From: an uncultured Eubacterium sp.
GTDB lineage: Bacteria; Bacillota; Clostridia; Lachnospirales; Lachnospiraceae
Direction of reading: 5' to 3'
DNA: 45,329 nucleotides
Assembly (NCBI GenBank): GCA_947384955.1
Contig: CANDJC010000025.1
Location: forward strand, 1 to 45,329
A program made the position numbers and the translations under genes. Below, in pieces: positions 15,155-24,468 of this stretch. Within the stretch, counting starts at the first letter, position 1. The number at the start of each line of letters is the position of its first letter. Below the pieces are notes generated by a model. It made no database searches, had not been told where the DNA came from, and worked only from the letters and a program-made list of their open reading frames with translations.

Positions 15155-16918
15155 ATGGATAAGGAAAGCGGCGCAGGCGCACGGGACAGCCAGGAACGTT
15201 ATAAGGAAGCGGAGCTGTTAAAAGACAGCCGGATTTTGGAACACACACATTCTTTTATCGTAGAATATAATTTCAAGACAAAACAGTGCTACATAGACCC
15301 GGCACAGCGAAAGCATGTATACGGGGACTGGAACAGTGAATACAGTGAAAAAAGAAATTTCAGCCGGATTGCTTTAAAAGAAGATATTCCCAAATTAAAC
15401 GAACTGTTTGACTTTACAGGATTAAAGCCGGGAGACTCGAAAAGCACGGCGGCAAGGTTTTATGTCAAATCCCATACATATGAATGGTTCCGGGTAAGCC
15501 TGATTTGCTACGGCGAGCCGGACGGGGAGATTGAAAGGGTGCTCATTACCTTTACAAACGCGGAGCAGGAGCTAGAGACCGTGCAGAAGCTGAAGTTTCT
15601 GCTAGCGAGAGACCCGCTGACCCATATGCCGAATATGGACAGCTTCCGGCAGATGACGGAGGCGATGATTCAGCGGCACCCGGATTTAAGCTATGCGTTA
15701 ATCCGCATGGATATTGACAAATTCCGCATGATTAACCAGATGTACGGGACAAAGGAGGGAGACAATATCCTCCGCTACATCGGGGTAAAAATCCAGGAAT
15801 GGATCGGGCCGCTGCAGGAAGAGGACAATGACAGTACGTATGGCAGGATATCTTCGGATATTTTTTATGTCTGCATGCCGGCAAATGCCAGTGATATTCA
15901 GGAGATTATCGATTTTATCCAGGCGGCTCTCAGGGCTTATCCGATTAAATTTGAAATGATTATGTCATTCGGCGTTTACATTACATGTGAAGCGGACCGC
16001 ACGGAGCATGTATCGGTATCTACGCTGATGGACCGCGCGGCGTCGGCTCAAAAGACCGTGAAAAACAGCTATGTCAATCATGTAGCCTATTATGACCATT
16101 TAATCCGCAAAAAGGAAGTGGCTGAGAGGATTATTGTATCGGAAATGAAAAAAGCGCTGGAAACGGAGCAGTTTCAGGTATATTTACAGCCGAAGTGCGA
16201 GATGGATACAGGAAAGATTATCGGCTCGGAAGCGCTGGTGCGCTGGATTCATCCGTCCCAGGGAATTATTTCGCCGGGAGAATTTATACCGGTATTTGAA
16301 AAGAACGGATTTATTTCAGAGCTGGATTATTATATGCTGCGCTCAAGCTGTGAGATTATCAGAAGGTGGATTGACGAAGGAATCGGGCTGCATCCGATTT
16401 CCGTGAATGTATCCAGGACGGATTTGTATAACCCGAATCTGTTAGAGCAGATTAAAGAATGTGTGGACAAGTATGAGGTTCCTCATGACCTGATTGAATT
16501 TGAACTGACGGAAAGCGCGTTTGTATCGGACAATATGCAGCTTTACAATCTGGCAAAGCTGCTGCAGGAAAATCATTTCCGTGTGCTGATGGATGATTTT
16601 GGAAGCGGCTATTCTTCGCTGAATTCCTTAAGAGAGATTCCGGTGGACGTACTGAAAATCGATTTGAAATTCCTTCCGCCGTCTTCGGATGACAAACGCG
16701 GAAACGTGATTCTGCATTCCATTGTAGATATGGCAAAGCGCCTGGGGCTGGATGTGATTGTAGAAGGCGTAGAAACGGCAGGGCAGGCAGAATTCCTGTT
16801 ATCGATTGGCTGCAGGAATGCGCAGGGATTTTATTTTTACCGTCCGATGCCTGTTTCAGAATACGAACAGTGCCTGGATAAGCCAAAAGAAACCGGGCTT
16901 AGCGGCTGCGTACAGTAA
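15155..16918 (+). CDS. Cyclic-di-GMP phosphodiesterase with degenerate GGDEF domain
   Basis: 587 residues. A PAS-like sensory part (about 25-130) comes first. The GGDEF domain (about 145-300) has the DIDKFRMINQMYG helix, but its active site reads ISSDIF where RxGGDEF is expected, so cyclase activity should be lost. The EAL domain (about 325-580) has SEALVRW, the metal-binding N in SVNVSRTDL, E in IEFELTES, DDFGSGYSS and EGVE, all needed for catalysis, so it should degrade c-di-GMP, perhaps with the dead GGDEF domain sensing GTP. The next genes encode CheY and CheC-like proteins in the same direction. Confidence 0.88.
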   Translation: MDKESGAGARDSQERYKEAELLKDSRILEHTHSFIVEYNFKTKQCYIDPAQRKHVYGDWNSEYSEKRNFSRIALKEDIPKLNELFDFTGLKPGDSKSTAARFYVKSHTYEWFRVSLICYGEPDGEIERVLITFTNAEQELETVQKLKFLLARDPLTHMPNMDSFRQMTEAMIQRHPDLSYALIRMDIDKFRMINQMYGTKEGDNILRYIGVKIQEWIGPLQEEDNDSTYGRISSDIFYVCMPANASDIQEIIDFIQAALRAYPIKFEMIMSFGVYITCEADRTEHVSVSTLMDRAASAQKTVKNSYVNHVAYYDHLIRKKEVAERIIVSEMKKALETEQFQVYLQPKCEMDTGKIIGSEALVRWIHPSQGIISPGEFIPVFEKNGFISELDYYMLRSSCEIIRRWIDEGIGLHPISVNVSRTDLYNPNLLEQIKECVDKYEVPHDLIEFELTESAFVSDNMQLYNLAKLLQENHFRVLMDDFGSGYSSLNSLREIPVDVLKIDLKFLPPSSDDKRGNVILHSIVDMAKRLGLDVIVEGVETAGQAEFLLSIGCRNAQGFYFYRPMPVSEYEQCLDKPKETGLSGCVQ

Positions 16919-16934
16919 AAAGGAGGAATCATTT

Positions 16935-17300
16935 ATGGAAAAACTGATTTTGGTAGTGGATGACGCGAAATTTGCCAGGGTCATTGCGAAAAAGGCACTG
17001 CAGAACGCCGGATATGAAAATATCATAGAAGCAAAAACAGCAAAAGAAGCGCTGGAGCTGTTTCAGGAGAAAAAACCGGACCTAACATTATTAGACATTA
17101 CGCTCCCGGATAATACAGACCTGACGCTGCTAAAAAAACTGCTCGAAACAGACCCGTCAGCCTCGATTGTGATTAATTCCGCAATCGGACAGGAGCTGAT
17201 TATTACGGATGCGATTAAGGCAGGGGCAAAGGATTTTATTATCAAGCCGTTTGAGGAAAAACAGTTTATCGAGACTGTGAACAAAGCACTCGGCGTCTGA
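16935..17300 (+). CDS. Stand-alone receiver domain protein (CheY-like)
   Basis: 121 residues, a receiver domain only. Acidic pocket DD at 9-10, phosphorylated Asp54 (TLLDITLP), Ser82 at the switch Thr/Ser position (VINSAIGQ) and Lys104 (FIIKPF). AGGAGG lies 8 nt before the ATG and 2 nt after the stop of the EAL gene, so the two are co-transcribed. Without an output domain it must act by protein contact, and the CheC-like gene that follows is a plausible phosphatase for it. Confidence 0.9.
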   Translation: MEKLILVVDDAKFARVIAKKALQNAGYENIIEAKTAKEALELFQEKKPDLTLLDITLPDNTDLTLLKKLLETDPSASIVINSAIGQELIITDAIKAGAKDFIIKPFEEKQFIETVNKALGV

Positions 17301-17372
17301 TGCGGCGCAGCATGGCAAAAGACCGCCGGACTGCCTGCTTTTGAAAAAGGACAATTAGAAAGGAAGGGGTAT

Positions 17373-18014
17373 ATGAATCTGTTTGACCGGGATGGAAATC
17401 TGGATTTAGATGTGCAGGACGCTTTATCGGAGCTTGGCAATGTCGGAGTGGGCATGGCCAGCATTACAATCGGCAGAATTCTGGGAGTACGGGTAGAATT
17501 GGAAGCGCCGAATGTAGTTCCGAAAGAAGAAGTATCCGAGCAGACGCTGTTAGACTACATCGGACAGAAAAATATAGGAATCTGGATGAAATTTGCGGAG
17601 CCTTTAAACGGCTCGGTGCTGTGCATTCTGAAACGGGGATTTGTGTATGATGTTGTAGAAAAAATGACTGGCAGCCGCTATGAAGGAACAGGGCTTTATA
17701 AGAATGAAATAGCGCTGTCTGCTGTCAGCGAATTTGCAAATATGCTCTCAGCCGCGTATATGAAAGCGGTTGGGAAATATACAGGGATGCGCATCTTTGT
17801 ATCGCCCTATCTGCTGGTGGCAGGCGGGGAGCGGATTGAGCTTGGCGATGTCCCTGGGGAAGATGCGGCTAAGGCGCATAAGGCAATTTTAGTGGAAACC
17901 AGGTTTCAGCTTTTAGAAGAAGACGGAGATAAAACGAGAGTCGTCGGCAAGGTTGTGATGCTGCCGGATGACAATACGGTGGGCCTTTTGATGGAAGCGC
18001 TTGGGATGGAATAA
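17373..18014 (+). CDS. CheC-like CheY-phosphate phosphatase
   Basis: 213 residues, the length of CheC. Both CheC-family active-site helices are visible: DALSELGNVGVGMAS (E and N about residues 20-23) and SAVSEFANMLSAAY (about 117-128). CheC removes phosphate from CheY in chemotaxis of Gram-positive bacteria. Here it follows a lone CheY and a c-di-GMP phosphodiesterase with no flagellar or chemoreceptor gene in the window, so a non-chemotactic signalling role is possible. Ribosome site AAGGAAGGGG before ATG 17373. Confidence 0.8.
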   Translation: MNLFDRDGNLDLDVQDALSELGNVGVGMASITIGRILGVRVELEAPNVVPKEEVSEQTLLDYIGQKNIGIWMKFAEPLNGSVLCILKRGFVYDVVEKMTGSRYEGTGLYKNEIALSAVSEFANMLSAAYMKAVGKYTGMRIFVSPYLLVAGGERIELGDVPGEDAAKAHKAILVETRFQLLEEDGDKTRVVGKVVMLPDDNTVGLLMEALGME

Positions 18015-18038
18015 AAAACATATTTATGAAAGAAGCAG

Positions 18039-18073
18039 AAGGTTCCCTGGCAGGAGCCTTTTTGTATTATTTT
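18039..18073 (+). terminator. Terminator after the EAL/CheY/CheC operon
   Basis: AAGGTTCC (18039-18046) pairs with GGAGCCTT (18053-18060), one G-U pair, 6-nt loop, followed by TTTGTATTATTTTTT. It sits 25 nt past the CheC stop. Confidence 0.8.
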
Positions 18074-18186
18074 TTATCAAATTTTCTGCAACGAAAGGGG
18101 CAGAATATGCGTCTTATAAAGTACGGGTGTCCGGCAGATGCAGGGAAACAGCCTGTATGAAAAAAATCAGGGGAGATATTGCATAC

Positions 18187-18747
18187 ATGGAGGATGAAAA
18201 GATTATAGAGCTGTACTGGCAGCGGGATGAAGAGGCATTAAAGCAGACGAATCTGAAATACGGGTCTTTCTGTTATTACATAGCGCTTCACATTTTGAAA
18301 AATGAGGAAGACTCCAAAGAATGTGTCAATGATACATGGTTTAAGACCTGGCTGGTCATTCCTCCAAAGCGGCCGGAATTTTTACAGGCATTTTTAGGAA
18401 AAATCACAAGAAACCTGTCTTTGGACCGCTATCGGAAAAGCCATGCAGCCAAAAGGGGCGGAGGGAATATGGAGGGGATTTATGAGGAACTAAAAGAATG
18501 CATAGCTGACCCAAAGACGTTAGATTCGCAGACGGATACGATTGTCATAGCAGATGCGTTAAGCCGGTTTCTGTACGGGCTTTCGAAGGATGCCAGAATT
18601 ATTTTTGTGCGCCGTTACTGGTACGCGGACAGTGTGGGGCAGATTGCACAGCGGTTTGATATGAGCGAGAGCAAGGTAAAGTCGTCGCTGATGCGCAGCA
18701 GAAATAAGCTTAAGGCTTTTCTGGAAAAGGAAGGGATAACAGTATGA
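18187..18747 (+). CDS. RNA polymerase sigma-70 family factor (ECF type)
   Basis: 186 residues from ATG 18187 (MEDEKIIELYWQRDE), chosen because related factors start there and GGGGAGA lies upstream; an in-frame ATG at 18157 would add ten residues. Region 2 (NEEDSKECVNDTWFKTWLVIPP) and region 4 (IFVRRYWYADSVGQIAQRF, then SESKVKSSLMRSRNKLKAFL helix-turn-helix) are clear. The stop overlaps the next start by 4 nt, a usual sigma/anti-sigma arrangement. It directs transcription of an unknown regulon. Confidence 0.88.
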   Translation: MEDEKIIELYWQRDEEALKQTNLKYGSFCYYIALHILKNEEDSKECVNDTWFKTWLVIPPKRPEFLQAFLGKITRNLSLDRYRKSHAAKRGGGNMEGIYEELKECIADPKTLDSQTDTIVIADALSRFLYGLSKDARIIFVRRYWYADSVGQIAQRFDMSESKVKSSLMRSRNKLKAFLEKEGITV

Positions 18748-20537
18748 CAAAGAACGCAGAGGAACGGCTCTTTGAAGCATTTGGGCAGATTTCTGACGAA
18801 CTGGTCACAGAGGCGGACTGCAGCCGGCTGGATGATGCGGACGGGGACGTATCCGGGGAGGCCGCGGAGCAGGTTTTCACAGACGGGGAACCGGAAAAGG
18901 TGCAAAAGCAGCATACGGTTTATGCATTCGCGGCAAAGCTGGGAGGATTTTTGAAATATCTGCCGGCAGCGGCGTGCCTGTGCATTGTATTTGGCAGTGT
19001 ATTCTATGTTGTGAATCATGAGAAAGGGGCAGGAAATTCTGCCAGTTTTTCCATGTCAGGCAGCAGTGCGGATGCGGGAGGCGGAGCCAGCGGGGATGTC
19101 AGGATGGATGATGCGGACGGCAGTGCTTTTGATACGGAACCGGATGCAGGCTCAGATTCCGCGGAAAGGAAAGAAGATGCAGATATGCCTGAAAGCGGCG
19201 CCGCCTGGAATGAGGAATCTGCTGAAAACGGAACCGCAGACAGCGCGGACGGGCAGGCTCAGCTGCCGGTGCGTTACGGCGCTTACAGCGGCCCTGTATT
19301 TGCGCTGACCGCCACAGGGGACACACAGAAGCTGACGGCAGCAAGATCGCTGAAAGCAGACATTCTTACAGAAGAAAGCAGCGCGGGCATGCAGCCTTTG
19401 TTACAGATTACCGATACTTATCAGATTAAAAATACGTCAGACAGGGATAAGACCGTGCAGATTTTATATCCGTTTACAGGGGTGCTGAACCAGGCGCAGG
19501 AGCCGGACGGGGATATTCTTACCGTCAGCGGCCAGGAGCATCCCAAACAGGTGTCGTACAGCTTCGGCGCCAGCATAGCGGAATACCAGAACCTGGAGTC
19601 TTTCCAGCAGGCTCTGGATGGGGAAGCCATGAAGGATTATCAGGAGCATGCTCTGGAAAAAGAAGCAGACTGGGGCAGGGAGGTAACGGTATACACATTT
19701 ACCATGGAAAAGGAAGAGAATACTGCGCCGTGCGTTGCCGGAATTACGGTGAGAGGGGCCGGGGCGGATGTGCTTACCTTTGGATTTGACCATTCTTTTG
19801 AGCGGGAAGAGGATACGGCATATTACTGCTTCTTTGCGCCCGGAGAACTAGAGCAGGCATATCTGATTGTAACCGGCGAAATGGAAGGAGAGCCGGAGAC
19901 TGGATTTTATACAAATCTGGACTGCGACGAGAAAGCCGAAGGAATGCCGTATCAGATGCAGCGGCAGAAAATGGCTTATACAGATGCGCTCCGCTTATGC
20001 TCCGGCGCGGCTGCAAGGCAGATGGAGCAGGATTATGAGAGCGGCATTTACGATGCCAGCCTTCCGGAATATATGGATGCGGACGCAGCGAACCGGGCGC
20101 TTACCATGATAAGCGAAGAAGAAGACTTTTATGATACACTGACGAAGCGTTACGGCACCACGGAATTACAGGAAATATTTGAGCGTATTTTTGGAGAGAC
20201 AAGAATCGTGTATGCAATGACCGCGGTGACAGTCCCGGCTGGAAAGACGGTAAAAGTAACAGCCAGGTCGCAGAAACAGCAGGAGAACGGGCACTATATT
20301 TTAGGCAGCGGCCCGCAGGATACCGAAGAATTCCGGTATGATTTTCTCTCCGCAGGGCAGAGCAGGCTTAAAATAAAAAAGACAGCTTTTCGGTTAAAGG
20401 CGGAAGAAGCGTGGCAGTTAGCCGGGCAGAATATGGGCCTGGTGCAAAAACGAAAGACAGTGTGGAAAACGGTGCCGGGAGAGGATGACGGGTACTTTAT
20501 TTTAAGAAAAACAAATGTTTTGAATCAGAAACATTAG
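18744..20537 (+). CDS. Membrane protein, probable anti-sigma factor with large extracytoplasmic domain
   Basis: 597 residues, translationally coupled to the sigma factor. An acidic cytoplasmic N-terminus (MTKNAEERLFEAFGQISDEL) that could hold the sigma factor, one membrane helix near 71-90 (YLPAAACLCIVFGSVFYVV), an acidic low-complexity linker (about 95-175) and a 400-residue outside domain with many Glu/Tyr residues of unknown fold. Anti-sigma function is inferred from position and topology; I see no zinc-binding anti-sigma motif. Signal release by proteolysis would be expected but no protease gene is near. Confidence 0.7.
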   Translation: MTKNAEERLFEAFGQISDELVTEADCSRLDDADGDVSGEAAEQVFTDGEPEKVQKQHTVYAFAAKLGGFLKYLPAAACLCIVFGSVFYVVNHEKGAGNSASFSMSGSSADAGGGASGDVRMDDADGSAFDTEPDAGSDSAERKEDADMPESGAAWNEESAENGTADSADGQAQLPVRYGAYSGPVFALTATGDTQKLTAARSLKADILTEESSAGMQPLLQITDTYQIKNTSDRDKTVQILYPFTGVLNQAQEPDGDILTVSGQEHPKQVSYSFGASIAEYQNLESFQQALDGEAMKDYQEHALEKEADWGREVTVYTFTMEKEENTAPCVAGITVRGAGADVLTFGFDHSFEREEDTAYYCFFAPGELEQAYLIVTGEMEGEPETGFYTNLDCDEKAEGMPYQMQRQKMAYTDALRLCSGAAARQMEQDYESGIYDASLPEYMDADAANRALTMISEEEDFYDTLTKRYGTTELQEIFERIFGETRIVYAMTAVTVPAGKTVKVTARSQKQQENGHYILGSGPQDTEEFRYDFLSAGQSRLKIKKTAFRLKAEEAWQLAGQNMGLVQKRKTVWKTVPGEDDGYFILRKTNVLNQKH

Positions 20538-20640
20538 CAAATAAGGATTGATTTCTTTTATGGATAGTGCTTTAATAAAAGGAAGAATATGTATTTTATT
20601 TTTATGAAATGCATAAAAAAAGAAATCAGGAGGAGAAATT

Positions 20641-21624
20641 ATGTTTGGTTTTGGACAGATGATTAACATTTTAAAAAAGAGTCCGAAAAAAATCGTTTTT
20701 ACAGAAGGAAATGATCCGCGTATTTTAGAGGCAGCATCCAGGCTTCTTGCAAGTTATTTCCTGCATCCGATTCTGGTAGGGGATGAAGAAGAAATTATTG
20801 CAGCGGCAGAGGACAGCGGCTTTAACATCCGCGGCGCAGAAATTATCGACCCGAAAAAATATCAGGACATGGATGCCATGGTGGAGCTGTTCTGCGAACT
20901 GCGCAAATCGAAAGGCGTAACACCGGAGCAGGCCAGAAAAACACTGTCAAAGACAAATTATTTTGGCGCTATGCTTGTAAAGATGGGAATCGCGGATGCA
21001 CTGTTAGGCGGGGCAACTTATTCGACCGCAGATACCGTCCGTCCGGCGCTGCAGCTGATTAAGACAAAGCCGGGCAACAGCATTGTATCGTCCTGTTTTA
21101 TTCTTGTCCGTCCTTCTGCAACAGGTGATAATGAAGTATTGGCAATGGGGGACTGCGCAATCAACATTAAACCGACAGAAGACCAGCTGGTAGAAATCGC
21201 AATGGAAACGGCTGAATGTGCGAAAATATTCGGTATCGACCCTCAGGTAGCATTTTTAAGCTATTCGACCTTTGGCTCCGGGGAAGGCGAGGATGTAGAT
21301 AAGATGCGCAATGCCGCACAGAAGACAAAGGAAAGATGCCCGGAACTGCCGGTAGAAGGAGAGCTGCAGTTTGACGCGGCTGTTTCTAAGCGTGTAGCGC
21401 GTACAAAATGCCCGGAATCAGCTGTGGCAGGACATGCTAATACCTTTATCTTCCCGGATATCAATGCCGGAAATATCGGCTATAAAATCGCGCAGCGTCT
21501 CGGACATTTTGAGGCTTACGGGCCGATTCTGCTCGGACTGAATGCGCCGATTAATGATTTGTCCAGAGGATGCAACGCTTCGGAAGTGTATTCGATGGCA
21601 ATTATTACGGCAGCGCTGGCATAA
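20641..21624 (+). CDS. pta: Phosphate acetyltransferase
   Basis: 327 residues, the single-domain Pta length. Family text: KIVFTEGNDPRILEAA at the start, GGATYSTADTVRPALQLI in the middle and the C-terminal SYSTFGSGEG and FPDINAGNIGYK active-site segments. It exchanges CoA and phosphate on acetyl groups in the acetate pathway, giving acetyl phosphate for ATP by acetate kinase. No ackA follows in this window; the next gene is on the other strand. AGGAGGAG precedes the ATG. Confidence 0.95.
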   Translation: MFGFGQMINILKKSPKKIVFTEGNDPRILEAASRLLASYFLHPILVGDEEEIIAAAEDSGFNIRGAEIIDPKKYQDMDAMVELFCELRKSKGVTPEQARKTLSKTNYFGAMLVKMGIADALLGGATYSTADTVRPALQLIKTKPGNSIVSSCFILVRPSATGDNEVLAMGDCAINIKPTEDQLVEIAMETAECAKIFGIDPQVAFLSYSTFGSGEGEDVDKMRNAAQKTKERCPELPVEGELQFDAAVSKRVARTKCPESAVAGHANTFIFPDINAGNIGYKIAQRLGHFEAYGPILLGLNAPINDLSRGCNASEVYSMAIITAALA

Positions 21625-21692
21625 ATCAAGACGGCTGCCTTGTCTGGCATGGCGGATTTAAAAGCGCCTGTGACAGATATCAGTGAATCATA

Positions 21693-21742
21693 AAAAGCCA
21701 TATTTTACTGCAGGATTTTATATACAGTAAAATATGGCTTTT
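21693..21742. terminator. Bidirectional terminator between pta and the aminotransferase
   Basis: An 18-bp perfect stem: AAAAGCCATATTTTACTG (21693-21710) with CAGTAAAATATGGCTTTT (21725-21742), loop 14 nt, with A and T ends that serve both strands. Confidence 0.9.
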
Positions 21743-21789
21743 GCTGTCTGGACAGCGTTTTTGCGTATTCAGGTTCCGTCTGTCTGTTT

Positions 21790-22980
21790 TTACCGGTACA
21801 TTCCGGCCAGCTTTTCAAATGCCGGGAGTGATTTTTCGATACGGGAAGTCGGCACGCAGTAAGAAATGCGCACATGTCCCGGACAGCCAAAGCCGCACCC
21901 TGGCACAATCAGAAGATTCAGCTCCTTTGCGCGCTCCGCAAATGCGACATCATCCTGTTCGAGTGACCGCGGAAACATATAAAAAGTCCCGCCCGGTTCC
22001 ACAACATGATACCCCATGTCCCGCAGACTGTTCATCAGCAGGTTTTTGTTTGTTTCATAAATCGAAATATCGGAAGTTTCGTCAGCACAGGCAGCGCAGA
22101 CACGCTGAAACAGGCTCGGCGCATTGACATAGCCAAGCATTCTTCCGGCGCCTGCAACCGCGGCATAGACCTGTTCAAAATCCTGTACCGCAGACGGAAC
22201 CAGTACATAGCCCATGCGCTGGCCCGGCAGGGAGAGAGACTTTGACCAGGAGTAGCATACCAGCGTATTGCGGTAAAAATCCGGCAGGAACGGAACACGG
22301 GTGCCGGAAAATACAATTTCGCGGTATGGTTCATCTGCAATCAGATAAATCGGATGATGATACTCGGCGGATTTTGCCTCCAGAATCTCTGCCAGTTTTT
22401 TTACGGTATCTTCATTATAAACCGCGCCGGAAGGATTGTTCGGTGAATTGACAATCACAGCTTTGACAGAAGGGGTAAGCGCCTGCTCGAACGCGGCAAA
22501 ATCAATCTGGAATGCCCCGGTATCAGCCGGAATGATGACAGGCTCTGCCCCGGCGCCTTCTGTGAATACCGCATATTCTGGAAAATACGGCGCAAAGAGA
22601 ATCACCTTATCCCCGCTGCAGCAAAGGCCGTGCAGACAGCAGCATAATGCGGCGGCGGCGCCTGCGGTCATGTAGAAATTGTCAGCCGTATAATCCGTAT
22701 GAAAACGCCTGTTGACAGAATCTGACAGCATCGTGCGCACATCGGCGTCTCCCTGAGCGCTTGTGTAGCCGTGCAGCACGACAGGGTCCATTTCAGCCAG
22801 AATTTTCTGAGCGGTTTCATTGACTAAGGCTGGCGACGGAACGCTTGGGTTTCCGATAGAAAAGTCGAAAACATTTTCAGCGCCGATTTCTTCTGCTTTC
22901 ATTTTGCCGTATTCAAACAGCTCGCGGATGACAGAACGCTGCGTGCCGAGGGCTGCCATTTTTTCATTCAGATTTGACAT
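21790..22980 (-). CDS. PLP-dependent class I/II aminotransferase
   Basis: 396 residues from ATG 22980 (MSNLNEKM), with AAGGAG just upstream; an open frame extends 31 codons earlier but into the end of upp. Fold-type I marks: NSPNNPSGAVYN, the Asp in LIADEPYREIV, and the PLP lysine in YSWSKSLSLPGQRMGY; the final Arg that binds the carboxylate is in HVRISY. Related clostridial enzymes act on aspartate or aromatic/alanine substrates, so the exact substrate cannot be given. Same strand and 28 nt after upp. Confidence 0.88.
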   Translation of the reverse strand: MSNLNEKMAALGTQRSVIRELFEYGKMKAEEIGAENVFDFSIGNPSVPSPALVNETAQKILAEMDPVVLHGYTSAQGDADVRTMLSDSVNRRFHTDYTADNFYMTAGAAAALCCCLHGLCCSGDKVILFAPYFPEYAVFTEGAGAEPVIIPADTGAFQIDFAAFEQALTPSVKAVIVNSPNNPSGAVYNEDTVKKLAEILEAKSAEYHHPIYLIADEPYREIVFSGTRVPFLPDFYRNTLVCYSWSKSLSLPGQRMGYVLVPSAVQDFEQVYAAVAGAGRMLGYVNAPSLFQRVCAACADETSDISIYETNKNLLMNSLRDMGYHVVEPGGTFYMFPRSLEQDDVAFAERAKELNLLIVPGCGFGCPGHVRISYCVPTSRIEKSLPAFEKLAGMYR

Positions 22981-23008
22981 GTTTGCATGCTCCTTTGTAA
23001 GAAATTTG

Positions 23009-23638
23009 TTATTTGGTACCGAAAATCCGGTCTCCGGCATCTCCAAGGCCCGGACAGATGTACGCCTCTTCATTCAGGCAGCGGTCCAGGCATCCGCAGT
23101 AAAGCTGTACGTCAGGATGCGCATGGTGAAACCGCTCGATGCCTTCGGGTGCCGCAATAATACAGAGAAATTTAATATGTTTCCCGCCGTGCTCTTTAAT
23201 AAAGTTTACAGCGGATACCGCAGAACCGCCGGTAGCCAGCATTGGGTCTAAGACGGCGATGGTGCGTTCTTCAATCGGACTTGGCAGCTTGCAGTAATAT
23301 TCCTCCGGTTCATGTGTTTCATGATTGCGGCACAGGCCGATGTGCCCGACCTTTGCGCTTGGAACCAGTGTCAGAATGCCGTTTACCATTCCAAGCCCCG
23401 CCCTTAAAATCGGCACAACAGCCAGCTTCTTCCCGGAAATGACAGGGGTTTTGCAGGTTTCAAGCGGAGTCTGTACTTCCACAGCTTCTACCGGTAAATC
23501 CCGAAAAGCCTCATACCCCATCAGAACAGCGATTTCTTCCACCAGCTTGCGAAATTCGTTTGTGCCGGTCCGTTTGTCACGCAGCATCGAGATTTTGTGC
23601 TGGATAAGCGGATGCTCCATATAAAAAATGTTTTCCAT
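23009..23638 (-). CDS. upp: Uracil phosphoribosyltransferase
   Basis: 209 residues, the standard UPRT length. [17 protein letters not shown] at the start, [13 protein letters not shown] in the middle and the PRPP loop [12 protein letters not shown]. It converts uracil and PRPP to UMP in pyrimidine salvage. The C-terminus ([15 protein letters not shown]) is the usual uracil-binding end. Confidence 0.96.
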   Translation of the reverse strand: MENIFYMEHPLIQHKISMLRDKRTGTNEFRKLVEEIAVLMGYEAFRDLPVEAVEVQTPLETCKTPVISGKKLAVVPILRAGLGMVNGILTLVPSAKVGHIGLCRNHETHEPEEYYCKLPSPIEERTIAVLDPMLATGGSAVSAVNFIKEHGGKHIKFLCIIAAPEGIERFHHAHPDVQLYCGCLDRCLNEEAYICPGLGDAGDRIFGTK

Positions 23639-23695
23639 GCGATTGAATCCTTTCTTCTTATTTGTTTCTAAATCAGCTCCGCGCTGAATTTTTCT

Positions 23696-24277
23696 TTATG
23701 CCCGGCCCTGTTTATCAGCTAACAGGGGTCTTATCGCCCGGTATATTTCACTGGCCCTTTTGCTGTCTTTGATTTCTTTAATCAGGGCATTGTGCACTTC
23801 CTGCTTTGACCTGCAGCGCTGTATAATTTCTGCAATCATCGGGACGGGTTCCTTTTCCTGTATCAGATTTTCGATTTCTAAAAACAGCTGTCCGTTTTTG
23901 GCTTTTTCATCTTTTCCGGTACAGTCCATAACGGTTTTAACGGCGACATCTTTCTTATTCCAGTAACTGACCGGTACCGAAAATCCGCCGTCCGCAGTGA
24001 CGATAAAATATTCGGCGTCTTTGTTGCCGCTGTTTTGGCTGATTAGATACCCGAGGTAAGAAGACAGCTGGAAATCCAGCGCATTTTTCGTTCCGATTTC
24101 TACTTTCTGATAGGATATTCTGGCTTTGGCCTCGTTTAAGATAAAATGCAGCTCAAATGTCAGGCTGTCGGCATTGTCGCTGTAAAAAATGCAGACTTCG
24201 TCCTGCTGTGTGAGGCTGCTTAAGCCGTCTAATCCGTGGATTCTTACGTTTTCATAATCAACTAAATAATATGCCAT
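23696..24277 (-). CDS. PIN/NYN-like nuclease-fold protein
   Basis: 193 residues. The N-terminus reads MAYYLVDYENV, with the Asp and Asn of the NYN/PIN metal site; further acidic positions follow in FYSDNAD, ALDFQLSSYLG and FIVTADGGF. The C-terminal 60 residues are helical and basic. Proteins of this look are annotated as PIN-like RNases of unknown role. A promoter and a hairpin in its leader (24357-24468) suggest control at the level of premature termination. Confidence 0.7.
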   Translation of the reverse strand: MAYYLVDYENVRIHGLDGLSSLTQQDEVCIFYSDNADSLTFELHFILNEAKARISYQKVEIGTKNALDFQLSSYLGYLISQNSGNKDAEYFIVTADGGFSVPVSYWNKKDVAVKTVMDCTGKDEKAKNGQLFLEIENLIQEKEPVPMIAEIIQRCRSKQEVHNALIKEIKDSKRASEIYRAIRPLLADKQGRA

Positions 24278-24356
24278 GTTTCTTCATCCTTTTCTGCTCT
24301 TTCCCTGGTAACAGTCCGGCTGGCTTTTCTGTTACCGTTCCTTTCCTGATTTTTAG

Positions 24357-24400
24357 AAAAGCGTGTTTAACATGATACTTAGATTGTCAAACACGCTTTT
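24357..24400 (-). terminator. Leader hairpin/terminator upstream of the PIN/NYN gene
   Basis: AAAAGCGTGTTT (24357-24368) pairs perfectly with AAACACGCTTTT (24389-24400), loop 20 nt. It lies between the minus-strand promoter at 24441-24468 and the gene start at 24277 and ends in TTTTCT on that strand, so it can act as an attenuator. No open gene lies between promoter and hairpin. Confidence 0.6.
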
Positions 24401-24440
24401 TCATCGTTTATGCGGCATTCCGTATGCTTGGTCTTTATCT

Positions 24441-24468
24441 ATTATAACCAATTATGGAGTTTTTGCAA
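24441..24468 (-). promoter_or_regulatory. Minus-strand promoter for the PIN/NYN gene
   Basis: TTGCAA (24468-24463), 16-bp spacer ending in TGGT, TATAAT (24446-24441). The leader to the gene would be about 155 nt and includes the hairpin at 24357-24400. The 24469-24680 interval to the right shows nothing else I can support. Confidence 0.6.
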
